DNA of 64,000 nt from Myxococcota bacterium (GCA_023150875.1 JAKLKC010000027.1:291-64290); one strand, 5' to 3'; counted from the first letter of the stretch, positions 7,408-15,952 are shown. A program made the numbers and translations. The notes: generated from the letters alone by a model not told the origin.

Positions 7408-7994
7408 TGGCCAACGCCTGGGACGTCCCCCTGGCCTACTGGGTCGTGCAGCCGCCCCAAGCGCGGGAGCCGTACAGGTTCGACCGAACGCCCCAGGCCA
7501 AGTGGCTGCGCGCCACGACGGAGCGCCAGGCGGTGGTCGACGCGGCGCGGATAACCGCCGCCGCAGTCGGCGCGCCCACGACCGACGAGGGGCGCCTCCG
7601 CGCCGCCGCCGTCGCTCAGGAGTGGGCGCGGGAGATCGAGATGCCGGCGATCTTCCGTTACGACAACCACACCGCCCTCAACGTGCTGCCCGGGGGCGCG
7701 GCGTCCGTGGCCCTGACGGGGTCGACGGAGAAGAGGGCGGCTGCCCTCATCGCGGCGATCTACGCGAGGGCTGCCAAGCAGCTCGACGCCGTCGGGGCCC
7801 CCAAGTGGGCCGTCATCCTGTGGGACGGCGTGGAGGCCATGGGCGGGCGCGTCGAGCGCGCCGAAGAGCCCACCATCAAGCGGGCCGTAAAGGACACGGT
7901 CCAGGACGTTCGGGACGTCGCGCCCAAGGTCGGCTTCGGCCTCGGCATGGGAGTGGTGCTGGTGGCGGCCGTGCTGCTGCTGGGGAGGCGATGA
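7407..7994 (+). CDS. Prophage protein with a C-terminal membrane anchor, 195 aa
   Basis: ATG at 7407 shares the A of the preceding TAA. The N-terminal 160 residues are soluble and helical (AAAVAQEWAREIEMPAIF, KRAAALIAAIYARAAKQL). The C-terminus is a single membrane helix, VGFGLGMGVVLVAAVLLLG, ending RR. Tail-anchored topology with a cytoplasmic or virion-interior N-terminal domain is likely. No family is recognised. The next gene overlaps by four bases. Confidence 0.55.
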   Translation: MANAWDVPLAYWVVQPPQAREPYRFDRTPQAKWLRATTERQAVVDAARITAAAVGAPTTDEGRLRAAAVAQEWAREIEMPAIFRYDNHTALNVLPGGAASVALTGSTEKRAAALIAAIYARAAKQLDAVGAPKWAVILWDGVEAMGGRVERAEEPTIKRAVKDTVQDVRDVAPKVGFGLGMGVVLVAAVLLLGRR

Positions 7995-8653
7995 ACCCGC
8001 TATGGCTCATCGCCCTCGTCCTGCTCGCCGTGGGCAGCTCGCGCCCGGCGGCGGCGTCGATGGTGGCGCCAGGCGCGCGCCAGAAGAACCCGGCGGCACC
8101 CCCACCTCCGCCGGCGGGAGGCCCCATGCCGCGTGACCGTGCCCGCCGCGTGTCGGCACAGACCGGCGTTCCCGCGGATATCCTCGCCGCGATCCTGGAC
8201 ATCGAGTCCGGCGGCCGAGACGTCCAGAGGGGCACGTCGGACCGCTTGATCGTGCGGTTCGAGCCGCACCTCTTCAAGCGGCTGACGGGCGCTTCGCCAC
8301 CCGCCGATGGCACCAACCTGGCGGCGTTCACCGCCGCCTCGAAGGTGGACCTCGCCGCCGCCATCCGGTCGGCCTCCTGGGGAGGATGGCAGGTCCTGGG
8401 GGGCCACCTGCTGCACCTGGCGGGGGGCGACGCGGAGCGCGCGCTGGCCATGACCCGGGGCACGCGGGACGAGCTCGCCGACGTCGCCGACCGCATGGCC
8501 GTCCGGTGGTGGGCGGCCAGCCCCCGGGCGGTGGAGGCGGCACAGCGCCGGGACCTACGCGCCGTCGCCCTCGCGTACAACGGCCCCCGCGCCATCGAGT
8601 GGGGCTACCTCGACAAGCTGCACGCTCGCCTGCCTGGCCAGGCGAACGCTTAG
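7991..8653 (+). CDS. N-acetylmuramidase-type lysin with signal or anchor segment
   Basis: 220 aa from ATG 7991. Residues 1-23 are a signal or anchor (MNPLWLIALVLLAVGSSRPA). A Pro-rich linker precedes a muramidase-like domain: VPADILAAILDIESGGRD with the likely catalytic Glu, LIVRFEPHLFKRLTG, then SASWGGWQVLGGHLL, AVRWWAASPRAVEA and VALAYNGP. The phrases RFEPHLF and SWG-x-WQ-x-LG match the N-acetylmuramidase (PF11860-type) peptidoglycan hydrolases of phages and endolysins. It would cut the glycan strand during entry or release. The membrane-targeted N-terminus suggests export without a holin or attachment to a virion membrane. Confidence 0.75.
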   Translation: MNPLWLIALVLLAVGSSRPAAASMVAPGARQKNPAAPPPPPAGGPMPRDRARRVSAQTGVPADILAAILDIESGGRDVQRGTSDRLIVRFEPHLFKRLTGASPPADGTNLAAFTAASKVDLAAAIRSASWGGWQVLGGHLLHLAGGDAERALAMTRGTRDELADVADRMAVRWWAASPRAVEAAQRRDLRAVALAYNGPRAIEWGYLDKLHARLPGQANA

Positions 8654-8662
8654 GAGAACGCC

Positions 8663-10204
8663 ATGGGATTCCAGTACTTCGGCACCGCCGCCGCCACCTA
8701 CGAATCCGCCGGGAACGGAGCCTCGGCGGACACCGCCGTGGGCCCGATCCAGTCGATCTCCGCGGCCACGCTGCTGCTGGCGCTTCCGCTGACGGCGCGA
8801 GACGCCAACTGCAACGTCACGGCGCAGCTCCAGCACGGGCCGGCGGCGGCGGGCCCCTGGCTGAACTACGGCTCGCCGGTGACCGACACCACCGACGCCG
8901 TGGCCCTGCTGTCCCGGCGCATCAGCCGCCGGTCCAGCGGGCCGATCCTCCCCTACGTGCGGCTGCTGATCTCGGTGGCCAACCGGCTCGGCGCCGGGAA
9001 CCCCCAGGTCGGGTTCACCGCACGGCCCGGCCTGCTCATCGACACCGGCGAGGGGTCGTACCCGACCCTGGCCCTGGTGACGCTGGCCAGCGGGGCCACC
9101 CTCCAGTCCGAGGCCAACGGGGCTCGGCGCGCGACCTCCTACGTGCTGCCGGGGCTGTTCACGGGGGCTCAGATCTGCGCGGCCCTGAACGTGACCGCCC
9201 GGGACGCCAACACCGACCTCGACGTCACCGTGGACCATTCCGCCGCCGGGGCGAGCCCGTGGGCGGTCCTCGGCACCGTCGTCAACGACACCACCGACAA
9301 CACCGGCCTGCTGTCGGGGTACGTGTCGGAGGACGTCGTCGGCCCGATCCTGCCCTACACGCGGGTCACCGTCGGAGTGGCGGACCGCGGCGCCGCGGCC
9401 CAGCGGTCCATCACCTGCACCCTGTACGTCCTGCCCGACCGCCTGACGTCTGCCCCGGCGGCCACCGACCTCGCCGCGACCGGCGTGACGGTGGACCCGG
9501 GCGGGACCGGCGTGACGGTGGACCCGGGCGGGACCAGCCTAACGGTGGACCCCAAGGCGGCGAACAACCAGGCGACGAACCACCTGGGGTTCGCCGTGTC
9601 GCTCGGCGCCCCCGCGGCGTCGAACACCTCGGCCGTGCACGCGGGCTTCGCGGGCAACGACGCCGGCAACGCCTTCCCGGGCCCGTTCACGAACCCGGAC
9701 GTCCCCCGCTGCGTGTCGGTGACCTTCGCCGCCGGGTGGGACGGCGGCAACGTCACCGTCGACGGCACCGACCAGTGGGACGTTGTGGTGCAGGAGGTCA
9801 TCGTCGCGGCGGCCGGTACCACCGTCATGGGGTCCCAGGTGTTCAAGACCGTGACGGGGGCCACCAAGGGCGCCGTGGGGGCCGCGGCGGACACGGCTTC
9901 CATCGGCACGTCGGATCGCCTCGGCGTGGGGGGTACCGGCGCGGGTCCGGCCCTGAGCGCGCCCATCGGGGTCGTGCAGGTGGACGGCGTCAGCGAGGAC
10001 GGCGCCCTCTGGGACGCGGCCGAGTGGGTTCAGCCGAACACGCAGCCCAACGGGGCGCGGGTGTACTGGGCCTGGTACCCCGCCCAGCGCACCATCCTGC
10101 AGGACCCCCACGATCACTCCGTCACCGATCCGGGCCACGGCCACAACGTCACCGACCCGGGCCACGGCCACAACGTCACCGACCCCACCCACCGCCACGT
10201 GTGA
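8663..10204 (+). CDS. Phage fibre/spike protein with duplicated domains and Gly-His repeats
   Basis: 513 aa from ATG 8663, with AGGAG upstream. Residues about 5-120 and 130-260 are two copies of one beta-rich domain: both contain NVTA-x-x-D or LTARDAN-type strands and the phrase GPILPY-x-R (SGPILPYVRLLISVA; VGPILPYTRVTVGVA). Three short repeats of TGVTVDPGG type follow at about 273-296. A 200-residue beta domain comes next, and the end is DPGHGHNVTDPGHGHNVTDP, HxH repeats that bind metal ions in many trimeric phage fibres. Receptor binding is the likely role. Fibre identity rests on composition and repeats. Confidence 0.65.
   Translation: MGFQYFGTAAATYESAGNGASADTAVGPIQSISAATLLLALPLTARDANCNVTAQLQHGPAAAGPWLNYGSPVTDTTDAVALLSRRISRRSSGPILPYVRLLISVANRLGAGNPQVGFTARPGLLIDTGEGSYPTLALVTLASGATLQSEANGARRATSYVLPGLFTGAQICAALNVTARDANTDLDVTVDHSAAGASPWAVLGTVVNDTTDNTGLLSGYVSEDVVGPILPYTRVTVGVADRGAAAQRSITCTLYVLPDRLTSAPAATDLAATGVTVDPGGTGVTVDPGGTSLTVDPKAANNQATNHLGFAVSLGAPAASNTSAVHAGFAGNDAGNAFPGPFTNPDVPRCVSVTFAAGWDGGNVTVDGTDQWDVVVQEVIVAAAGTTVMGSQVFKTVTGATKGAVGAAADTASIGTSDRLGVGGTGAGPALSAPIGVVQVDGVSEDGALWDAAEWVQPNTQPNGARVYWAWYPAQRTILQDPHDHSVTDPGHGHNVTDPGHGHNVTDPTHRHV
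9479..9550 (+). repeat. 27-bp tandem repeat inside the fibre gene
   Basis: Two identical 27-base units and a diverged partial third encode the TGVTVDPGG repeats. In-frame unit length allows copy-number change without loss of the frame, as is common in receptor-binding proteins. Confidence 0.8.
10121..10198 (+). repeat. 27-bp tandem repeat encoding the VTDPGHGHN units
   Basis: Two units differing at one base and a third, shortened unit at the 3' end of the fibre gene encode the Gly-His repeats. The in-frame unit permits expansion or contraction. Confidence 0.8.
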
Positions 10205-10209
10205 CCCCC

Positions 10210-10644
10210 ATGCGCCTGACCCTTCATCTCCTGTTCTCGTGGTGCTGCGTCACCCTCGCCGGGCTCGGCCTGGGGTGCGCCGCGATCCGGACCAACGCGA
10301 CCGTGCAAGGCATGGTGGCGGCCGCGGCCTCGCCCGCCGAGGACCTGGCCGTGGACGCCATCGAGGCGCAGATCGCGTCCCTGCCCGCGGACCCCGCGGA
10401 CCTGCGCGCGTGGCTGCTGGCGGCCGGCCTCGCCGGCGACGAGGCGGACCTGGTGGTCACCGAGGCCGGGGGCGAGCTGGCCGTGGTCCTGGCCTCCCTG
10501 CCCCGCTACCTGGACGGGGGCGCGCTGGGGCGCCTCGCCCTCTCCGCCCTTGCCGGCGAGAAGCCCGACGTGGTCGGACCCCGCGAGGCGGCCCGCTACC
10601 TGCTCGCCTGGGCACAGGCGCACCAGGTGCACGAGGCCCCCTGA
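10210..10644 (+). CDS. Small prophage lipoprotein, 144 aa
   Basis: ATG at 10210 gives a signal peptide ending in a lipobox-like LAGLGLGC (Cys at about 23). The mature part is Ala-rich and helical (ASPAEDLAVDAIEAQIASLP, LRAWLLAAGLAGDEADLVV). Phage lipoproteins near lysis genes can act as spanins or superinfection-exclusion proteins; either is possible but there is no specific motif. The stop overlaps the next ATG (TGATG). Confidence 0.55.
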   Translation: MRLTLHLLFSWCCVTLAGLGLGCAAIRTNATVQGMVAAAASPAEDLAVDAIEAQIASLPADPADLRAWLLAAGLAGDEADLVVTEAGGELAVVLASLPRYLDGGALGRLALSALAGEKPDVVGPREAARYLLAWAQAHQVHEAP

Positions 10645-11765
10645 TGGCCACCCGCCACCCGACGTGGACCCCCGACCGGCGCCGCGCCGTGCTGGCGCGC
10701 GACGTCCGGCCTGGCGTGCTGCACTTCGACCGGTCCGGCGACGTGGTCGCCCGCCTGCCGGCGGTGTGGACGATCCGCGCACGCCCGCTCACTCGCTCGG
10801 AGCGGGCGGCCATCCGCGCGACCGACGGCCGGGCCCCCAAGGTCAAGAAGGAGCGCATCAACACCACCGAGGACCAGTGGGAAGTGCGCCCGCGGGATGG
10901 TGGCCCGGTCCAGATCCGCAAGCTGCGTCCCACGACCCCCTTGTGGGAGGTGGACCAGGTGCCGCCCGACCTGGTGCGGGGACTGCTGGCCGGCCGGGAC
11001 CCCCGGCTCGATCCCCTCAAGGGAGACCGGCTGCACCACGCCGACCGCCACCAAACCTACGGTCCGATCCTCCGCGTCGACCATCGCCGCGGCCTGGTGG
11101 ACTGGGGTGAGGGCCCCCGGCCGATCTTCGAGTGGCGGGCCCTGTGGCACTGCTCCACGAGCTGCACGGCGCGGGGAAGCATCCAGGGAAGCGAGGAGGC
11201 CGCGGCACCGTCGGCGGAACTCCTGCGGCCCCTCGACACGTCCGCGGCACTGGCGACCGCCGCCCGCGCGCAGCAGCTCCGCCAGGAGCGAGCGGCCGCC
11301 ACCCGCGCGACTCGCGCGACCGCGCCGAAGCGCCGATGCAAGTCACCCCCAGGGGGCGCCGAGGCGTACGAGCACGAGAAGGGCCAGGCCGACGAGGACT
11401 GCGCCGCCATGCCACCGTGCACGGCCGGCCGGTTCGGAGCGGTGGGTCTCGGGGACCAGTGGCTCGCCCTCCAGGCGGCGATGGTCGCCCAGGACCGCAC
11501 CCGAGCCCGCGCAGCTTGGGAGGCCCTGTACACGGCGCTGGAGCAGCTCCGGCCGGAGAAGAATGGCCGGAGCTGGAACAACGTGCACCCGGCCTTCCGC
11601 TCTCCGATTTGCGGGGACTCCCCCCTGGAGGGCTGGGAGTACCTGGAGCAGCGCCTACGGGAGATCGAGCCCCCCCGCGTGTCCCCGCCGGTGGCCCTCG
11701 CCCAACACTCGCCCCCCTACCCGATGAGGCGAGCGCGCAAGGACCTGAGCGACATCCCCTTCTAG
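10644..11765 (+). CDS. Hypothetical protein, 373 aa, last gene of the element
   Basis: ATG at 10644 overlaps the previous stop. The product is rich in Arg and charged residues with short blocks (TRSERAAIRATDGRAPKVKK, PGVLHFDRSGDVVARLP), a few Cys (HCSTSCTARG, PICGDSP) and helical Ala/Arg segments, and no membrane segment. The last third (LGDQWLALQAAMVAQDRTRA to WEYLEQRLREIEPP) looks like a helical bundle. No family is recognised. As the last gene before the attachment site it could be an accessory (morphogenesis or moron) gene. Confidence 0.5.
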   Translation: MATRHPTWTPDRRRAVLARDVRPGVLHFDRSGDVVARLPAVWTIRARPLTRSERAAIRATDGRAPKVKKERINTTEDQWEVRPRDGGPVQIRKLRPTTPLWEVDQVPPDLVRGLLAGRDPRLDPLKGDRLHHADRHQTYGPILRVDHRRGLVDWGEGPRPIFEWRALWHCSTSCTARGSIQGSEEAAAPSAELLRPLDTSAALATAARAQQLRQERAAATRATRATAPKRRCKSPPGGAEAYEHEKGQADEDCAAMPPCTAGRFGAVGLGDQWLALQAAMVAQDRTRARAAWEALYTALEQLRPEKNGRSWNNVHPAFRSPICGDSPLEGWEYLEQRLREIEPPRVSPPVALAQHSPPYPMRRARKDLSDIPF

Positions 11766-11779
11766 TCGAAGCACCAGTG

Positions 11780-11805
11780 TGGTGTCCTGATTGGTGTCCG
11801 ATTCG
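11780..11805. promoter_or_regulatory. Repeated word near the attachment site, candidate integrase arm sites
   Basis: GGTGTCC followed by TGATT or GATT occurs twice about 12 bases apart, some 115-140 bases from the tRNA-derived core. Tyrosine recombinases of phages bind such arm repeats flanking the core. Support is only repetition and position. Confidence 0.25.
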
Positions 11806-11919
11806 GGGGTACGGGACGGCGTCACGAGGCACGCGACGGCATCCCGTGGCACACGCAACCGCCCGGAATCTCTCGGCTCTATCCGGCGCGACCTGTCGCA
11901 CCGTGGCTGTGGGAGTAAA

Positions 11920-11963
<44 letters not shown>

Positions 11964-11970
11964 ACCGATT

Positions 11971-12009
11971 CCGAAGGCCCGACAGGCACTTAGCCGGTCG
12001 GGCCTTCGG
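11971..12009 (+). terminator. Perfect 13-bp hairpin behind the tRNA-Pro 3' half
   Basis: CCGAAGGCCCGAC and GTCGGGCCTTCGG pair perfectly around a 13-base loop, eight bases after the CCA end. This is probably the native terminator of the tRNA-Pro gene before integration. A T-run is absent, as is frequent in GC-rich genomes. Confidence 0.7.
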
Positions 12010-12159
12010 CGTTCTGCACATTCCTGCGGGTCTTGCCGGCCAGATTGCCGGCCGATCGCCCTTCCTCAACTCGCGCCGTCCGCGCCACGAGCTGCGGCCC
12101 CAAGAGAGATCCGCTCCAGGTCCTTGCCGTCGGCCTGTCGATGGATCTCCACCGGGGTG

Positions 12160-12678
12160 TCATAGGTGCTCCCCGATGAGCCCCAGCGCATACGGGCGCG
12201 TCATGGCGACATGGGCGCCCGACTCGTCGAGGAAGACGAGATCCTTGGGGGCGAGACGCTCGATCTCGGAGACGAAGGTCGCGATCAGTTCCTGGACGCG
12301 TGGCGCGTCCCGCTCCGAGGCGAAGAGGGACTTCCTTTCGAGAGACTTCGGCGCGGTCGAGTGCTCGGGACATCGTCCCCTGGTTCATGGGGATGCCGAA
12401 GCCATCGGTATATCGGTCGCACAACCGTTGAAGCGTCGCGTCCGAGTCCTCCTCGACCAGGGCCCGCACCCGGTGGAGATCCCCGTCCGGAATCAGGGGC
12501 GGCATGCCGCCCCCATGAGGAGCGGGCGCGACGGACCCCGTGGTCCGCCATCGCCGCCACCACCGCGTCACTGTGGCCGTACCCACCTGGAACCGAGCCG
12601 CAGCACTCATCTGTGCTCCCCAGAACGGATGGCCTCCACCACGCGCTCGCGAAGCTCTATCGGAAGGGACTTGCTCAT
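12160..12678 (-). pseudogene. Decayed IS630-family transposase
   Basis: Read from ATG at 12678 the pieces are MSKSLPIELRERVVEAIRSG (IS630 start), then after a frame change SAAARFQVGTATVTRWWRRW (helix-turn-helix) running to SRALDRAEVSRK, then after a second one-base change near 12341 KSLFASERDAPRVQELIATF and LVFLDESGAHVAMTRPY, the strand with the first catalytic Asp. A TGA at 12160-12162 follows at once, so the rest of the DDE domain is missing. Two frame breaks plus truncation mark a relic. It lies directly beside the attachment site, between the element and the chromosomal operon. Confidence 0.8.
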
Positions 12679-12912
12679 GCCCATCCATCAGCACTCCCCC
12701 CAAAATCGATGCAAGAGTATAGAGCTATCAGAGGGGACTCGATGATCCAGGGCGGCGGGGCGGTCGGGCGAGGCGTCCGATGGGCGTCCCCGACGTCCCC
12801 CCCCTTGCCGTGGAGGGGGGCCGCCCTAGGCCATGCGCCAGTCCGGGCCGGTGGGTCGGCGTTGGTCGGGTCCGGGGAGGCCGCCGGGCGGACCGGGAAG
12901 GGGAGTTCCAGC
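12679..12912. other. Intergenic region before the inositol operon
   Basis: 234 bases between the transposase relic and the methyltransferase start. An AT-richer patch (12714-12735, TATAGAGCTATCAG) may be the remnant of the insertion-sequence end. It may also hold the operon promoter. No convincing gene or -35/-10 pair was found. Confidence 0.3.
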
Positions 12913-13710
12913 GTGACATCCGGTGAAGCCGATGTGACCGACGAGTCCGCGCAGGACGCCATCGCGCGCCTTGGGCCCTGGTTCCACAACCTGCACCTGC
13001 CCGGTGGGGAGCAGACGTTCCCCGGGCATCCATACGGCGACTTTCCCGCGTTCAAGTGGCGGCAGGTCGAGCCGCACCTGCCCGCGGACCTGGCGGGGGC
13101 CACCGTCCTCGACATCGGGTGCAACGCCGGCTTTTACTCGTTCGAGATGGCCCGCCGGGGCGCCGACGTGCTCGGCATCGACGTGGACGAGCGCTACCTG
13201 CGCCAGGCCCAGTGGGCCGCGCCGCGCCTCGCTCCCGAAGGGCGGGTACGGTTCGAGAGGCGGGACGTCTACTCCCTCGCCCGGTGGGAGGGCCGCTTCG
13301 ACGTCGTGCTCTTCATGGGGGTCTTCTATCACCTGCGCCACCCCCTGCTGGGTCTGGACGTCGTCAGCCGTCTCGTCGGCGGCACCCTGGTGTTCCAGAC
13401 CCTCACCATGCCCGGGGACGACGTCGCCGACGGCCCCGGCGACGTGGACCTCGCCCGCCGCGACGCGCTCGCCGGTCCAGGCTGGCCCAAGATGGCCTTC
13501 GTCGAGCACCACATCGCCGGCGATCCCACCAACTGGTGGGCGCCCAACCACGCGTGTGTCGAAGCCATGCTCCGCACCGCCGGCCTCGGCGTGCGCTCCC
13601 GGCCGGGGCACGAGATCTACGTCTGTACCCCAGACCACCCCCGGGACCCCGTGACCGCCGGCCTGGTCGACGAGGAACTCCGCCAGGTGCTCGGTGAGGT
13701 CCGGCGGTGA
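12913..13710 (+). CDS. SAM-dependent methyltransferase, TIGR04290-like
   Basis: 265 aa from GTG 12913 (AAGGGGAG upstream; a second GTG at 12934 is possible). The class I methyltransferase core is clear: TVLDIGCNAGFYSFEMARRG binds SAM, LGIDVDERYLRQAQ carries the acidic ribose contact, and DVVLFMGVFYHLRHPLLGLD is motif IV. Later phrases (EHHIAGDPTNWWAPNHACVE) match a distinct family often annotated TIGR04290 that sits with inositol-3-phosphate synthase genes. It overlaps the next start by four bases (GTGA), so the pair is coupled. The substrate is unknown; an inositol-derived sugar is a reasonable guess from context. Confidence 0.8.
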   Translation: MTSGEADVTDESAQDAIARLGPWFHNLHLPGGEQTFPGHPYGDFPAFKWRQVEPHLPADLAGATVLDIGCNAGFYSFEMARRGADVLGIDVDERYLRQAQWAAPRLAPEGRVRFERRDVYSLARWEGRFDVVLFMGVFYHLRHPLLGLDVVSRLVGGTLVFQTLTMPGDDVADGPGDVDLARRDALAGPGWPKMAFVEHHIAGDPTNWWAPNHACVEAMLRTAGLGVRSRPGHEIYVCTPDHPRDPVTAGLVDEELRQVLGEVRR

Positions 13711-15080
13711 GCGCGGCGGACGGCCCCCTCCTGGTCCTGATGCCCGGGCTCGGGGCCGTGGCCACCACGTTCGTCGGCGGTGTCGAGCTGGCCCGGCGCC
13801 GCCTCGCGCCCCCCGTGGGTTCCTTCACCCAGCTTGGCCGACTGCGGTGGCCCGGGGATGGGGGCGGGCCCGGTCGAGAGGTCCGGGAACTCCTTCCTCT
13901 CGCTGGCCTGGAGAGCCTCCGCTTCGGCGCCTGGGACGTCGCCCCGGACGACGCCGCCACCGTCGCCTCCCGCGCCCAGGTCTTCTCCGCCGCCCACCTC
14001 GAGGTCGTCGGCCCCCTGCTCCGCCAGATCCGCCCGCGCCCCGGCGTCCACGACCCCGAGAGGATGCGCCGCCTGCGCGCCGACCACGTCCTGCCCCGGC
14101 ATGGGCACCGCCACACCATCGCGCGACTCCGCCGCGACATCGAGGAGATGCGGGAGCAGCACGGTGCCGGGCGTGCCGTGATGGTCTGCACCGTCTCCAC
14201 CGAGACCCATCGTCCCGCCCCGCCCTGGGTCCGGGACCTCGACGAGATGGAGCGCGCCATCGACGCCGATGCGCCGGGGGTGACGCCCACCATGCTCTAC
14301 GCATACGCCGCATTGCACGAGCGCGTGCCCTTCGCCAACGCCACCCCCAACGCCGCCGTCGAGCTCCCCGCCCTCGCGGAGCTGGCAACTCGGCTCGGGG
14401 TCCCCGTGGCGGGCAAGGACCTCAAGAGCGGTCAGACCCTGATCAAGACCGCGCTGGCGCCCGCCCTGAAGGCCCGGCTGCTGGGACTCCATGGCTGGTT
14501 CAGCACCAACATCCTCGGGAACCGGGACGGCGAGGTGCTCGACGATCCCCAGGCATTCCGCTCCAAGGAACTCACCAAGTCCGGCGTCCTCGACTCCATC
14601 CTCGAACCGGCGGTCCATCCCGAGCTGTACGGCGGCTACCACCACAAGGTGTCGATCCACTACTACCCACCCCGGGGCGACGACAAGGAGGGGTGGGACA
14701 ACGTCGACATCTTCGGTTGGATGGGGTACCCGATGCAGGTCAAGGTGGACTTCCTCTGCCGGGACTCGATCCTCGCCGCCCCCCTCGTCCTGGACCTCGC
14801 CCTCCTCCTGGACGCCGCCTCGCGCGGCGGCCGGGTGGGGGTGCAGGAGTGGCTGTCGTTCTACTTCAAGAGCCCCTCCACCGCCGACGGGACCCTCCCG
14901 GTCCACGACCTCTTCGCCCAGCACCGTGCACTGGAGAGCGGGGTGCTCTCCCTCGCCGACGCCGCCCGGACCTCGGTCCCGGCTGCCGGAGGGCCTCGGG
15001 GAGCGACAGCGGCAGGCGGGAGCAGACGCCCGGGGGGGCACCCCGAGGGCCGGGAGGCGAAGCCATGGTCGAGGCGGTGA
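13707..15080 (+). CDS. ino1: Inositol-3-phosphate synthase
   Basis: 457 aa from GTG 13707. The enzyme converts glucose 6-phosphate to 1L-myo-inositol 3-phosphate with bound NAD. The N-terminus LVLMPGLGAVATTFVGGVEL is the Rossmann loop. NATPNAAVELPALAELA and VPVAGKDLKSGQTLIKTALA are the conserved substrate and lysine motifs, and HGWFSTNILGNRDGEVLDDP is the family signature. The C-terminal 35 residues (after about 420) are a Gly/Ser/Arg-rich extension beyond the usual fold and overlap the next gene by 16 bases. Inositol is uncommon in bacteria outside actinobacteria, so here it probably feeds a dedicated product with the neighbouring methyltransferase and hydrolase. Confidence 0.92.
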   Translation: MSAADGPLLVLMPGLGAVATTFVGGVELARRRLAPPVGSFTQLGRLRWPGDGGGPGREVRELLPLAGLESLRFGAWDVAPDDAATVASRAQVFSAAHLEVVGPLLRQIRPRPGVHDPERMRRLRADHVLPRHGHRHTIARLRRDIEEMREQHGAGRAVMVCTVSTETHRPAPPWVRDLDEMERAIDADAPGVTPTMLYAYAALHERVPFANATPNAAVELPALAELATRLGVPVAGKDLKSGQTLIKTALAPALKARLLGLHGWFSTNILGNRDGEVLDDPQAFRSKELTKSGVLDSILEPAVHPELYGGYHHKVSIHYYPPRGDDKEGWDNVDIFGWMGYPMQVKVDFLCRDSILAAPLVLDLALLLDAASRGGRVGVQEWLSFYFKSPSTADGTLPVHDLFAQHRALESGVLSLADAARTSVPAAGGPRGATAAGGSRRPGGHPEGREAKPWSRR

Positions 15081-15952
15081 TGTTCTGGAACGAGCCCAAC
15101 AACAAGTCCCACTGGGACTTCGAGCTGGACCCGAGCTGGGAGCGGTATGCGGAGATGGTCCGGCTGGCCGGGGACGCCGTGGGTACCTCCGTTCCCGGCC
15201 TGGTGAGGGTCCTCGGAGGGATGTCTCCCGTCGACCCCGACTTCGCCCGCAACATGATCGCCCGCGGGGTGATGGAGCGCGTCGACGTCGTCGCCGTGCA
15301 CGGGTTCCCCCTCGACTGGAACCACTGGCAGCTCGACGAGTGGCCGGCCCGGCTCGAAGAGGTCCGGGCGGTGGTGCCGCATCCGGTGTGGGTGACCGAG
15401 GTGGGGGTGTCCAGCTTCGGCGCCGAGGAGGTCCAGGAGTTCGGCCTCAGGCGCACCGCGGAGAAGCTCCGGGGGCGGGCTCCCCGGGTCCACTGGTACA
15501 GCCTCTTCGACCTGCCCCGGGACTGGCCGGCGACGACACGCCACCGAGAGGCCGAGGGATCGGCCTACTATCGCCACTTCTACATGGGCCTGATCCGCGA
15601 GGACGGCACGCCCAAGTCCGCGTGCCGCCTCTTCGCCGACGTCACCCCCGACCTGGGGATCTGCCAGTGGTTCCACTTCGAGGACCCCAGGCTGGACGCG
15701 GCGGCGAGGTGGCTCCGGGAACTGGGGGTCCGCCACGTCCGCACCGGACTGAGCTGGGCGGACTCCTTCCGCCCCGGCGCCGACGCCTGGTTCGACCGGC
15801 AGATGCGGGTGCTGAGGTCCTTCGATGTCACGCTGACCTTCTGCTTCACCCCCGAGCACCGCGGCCTCGCCCCCCACCACACCAGCCCGCCCCGGGTGCC
15901 GGAGGAGTTCGCGGACTTCTGCGCCCGCATGTCGAGGAGGTACGCCACCTGA
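15065..15952 (+). CDS. Glycoside hydrolase, clan GH-A-like, circularly permuted motif order
   Basis: 295 aa; ATG 15065 with GGGAGGCGA upstream. The acid/base motif WNEPNNKSHW is at residues 8-17, right at the N-terminus, and the nucleophile motif WVTEVGVSSF has Glu112. In ordinary clan GH-A barrels strands 1-3 precede the NEP motif. Here the matching elements come after the nucleophile: WLRELGVRHVRTGLSWADS at about 215-235 and VTLTFCFTPEHRGLAPHHTS at about 257-276, ending in the helix EEFADFCARMSRRYAT. The protein thus appears to be a permuted barrel (strands 4-8, then 1-3). Substrate unknown; an inositol glycoside fits the operon. The permutation is inferred from motif order alone. Confidence 0.75.
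   Translation: MVEAVMFWNEPNNKSHWDFELDPSWERYAEMVRLAGDAVGTSVPGLVRVLGGMSPVDPDFARNMIARGVMERVDVVAVHGFPLDWNHWQLDEWPARLEEVRAVVPHPVWVTEVGVSSFGAEEVQEFGLRRTAEKLRGRAPRVHWYSLFDLPRDWPATTRHREAEGSAYYRHFYMGLIREDGTPKSACRLFADVTPDLGICQWFHFEDPRLDAAARWLRELGVRHVRTGLSWADSFRPGADAWFDRQMRVLRSFDVTLTFCFTPEHRGLAPHHTSPPRVPEEFADFCARMSRRYAT

Noticed and set aside
8386..10644. 752-codon plus-strand frame across the muramidase and fibre genes
   Set aside because: Low-complexity Arg/Gly/Pro composition; the overlapping frame has the muramidase motifs, repeats and good ribosome sites.
12654..12662. TGA in the IS630 relic as another selenocysteine codon
   Set aside because: The sequence resumes in a different frame, no Cys is conserved at that point in IS630 transposases, and the gene has a second frame break and a truncation. 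It is ordinary decay.
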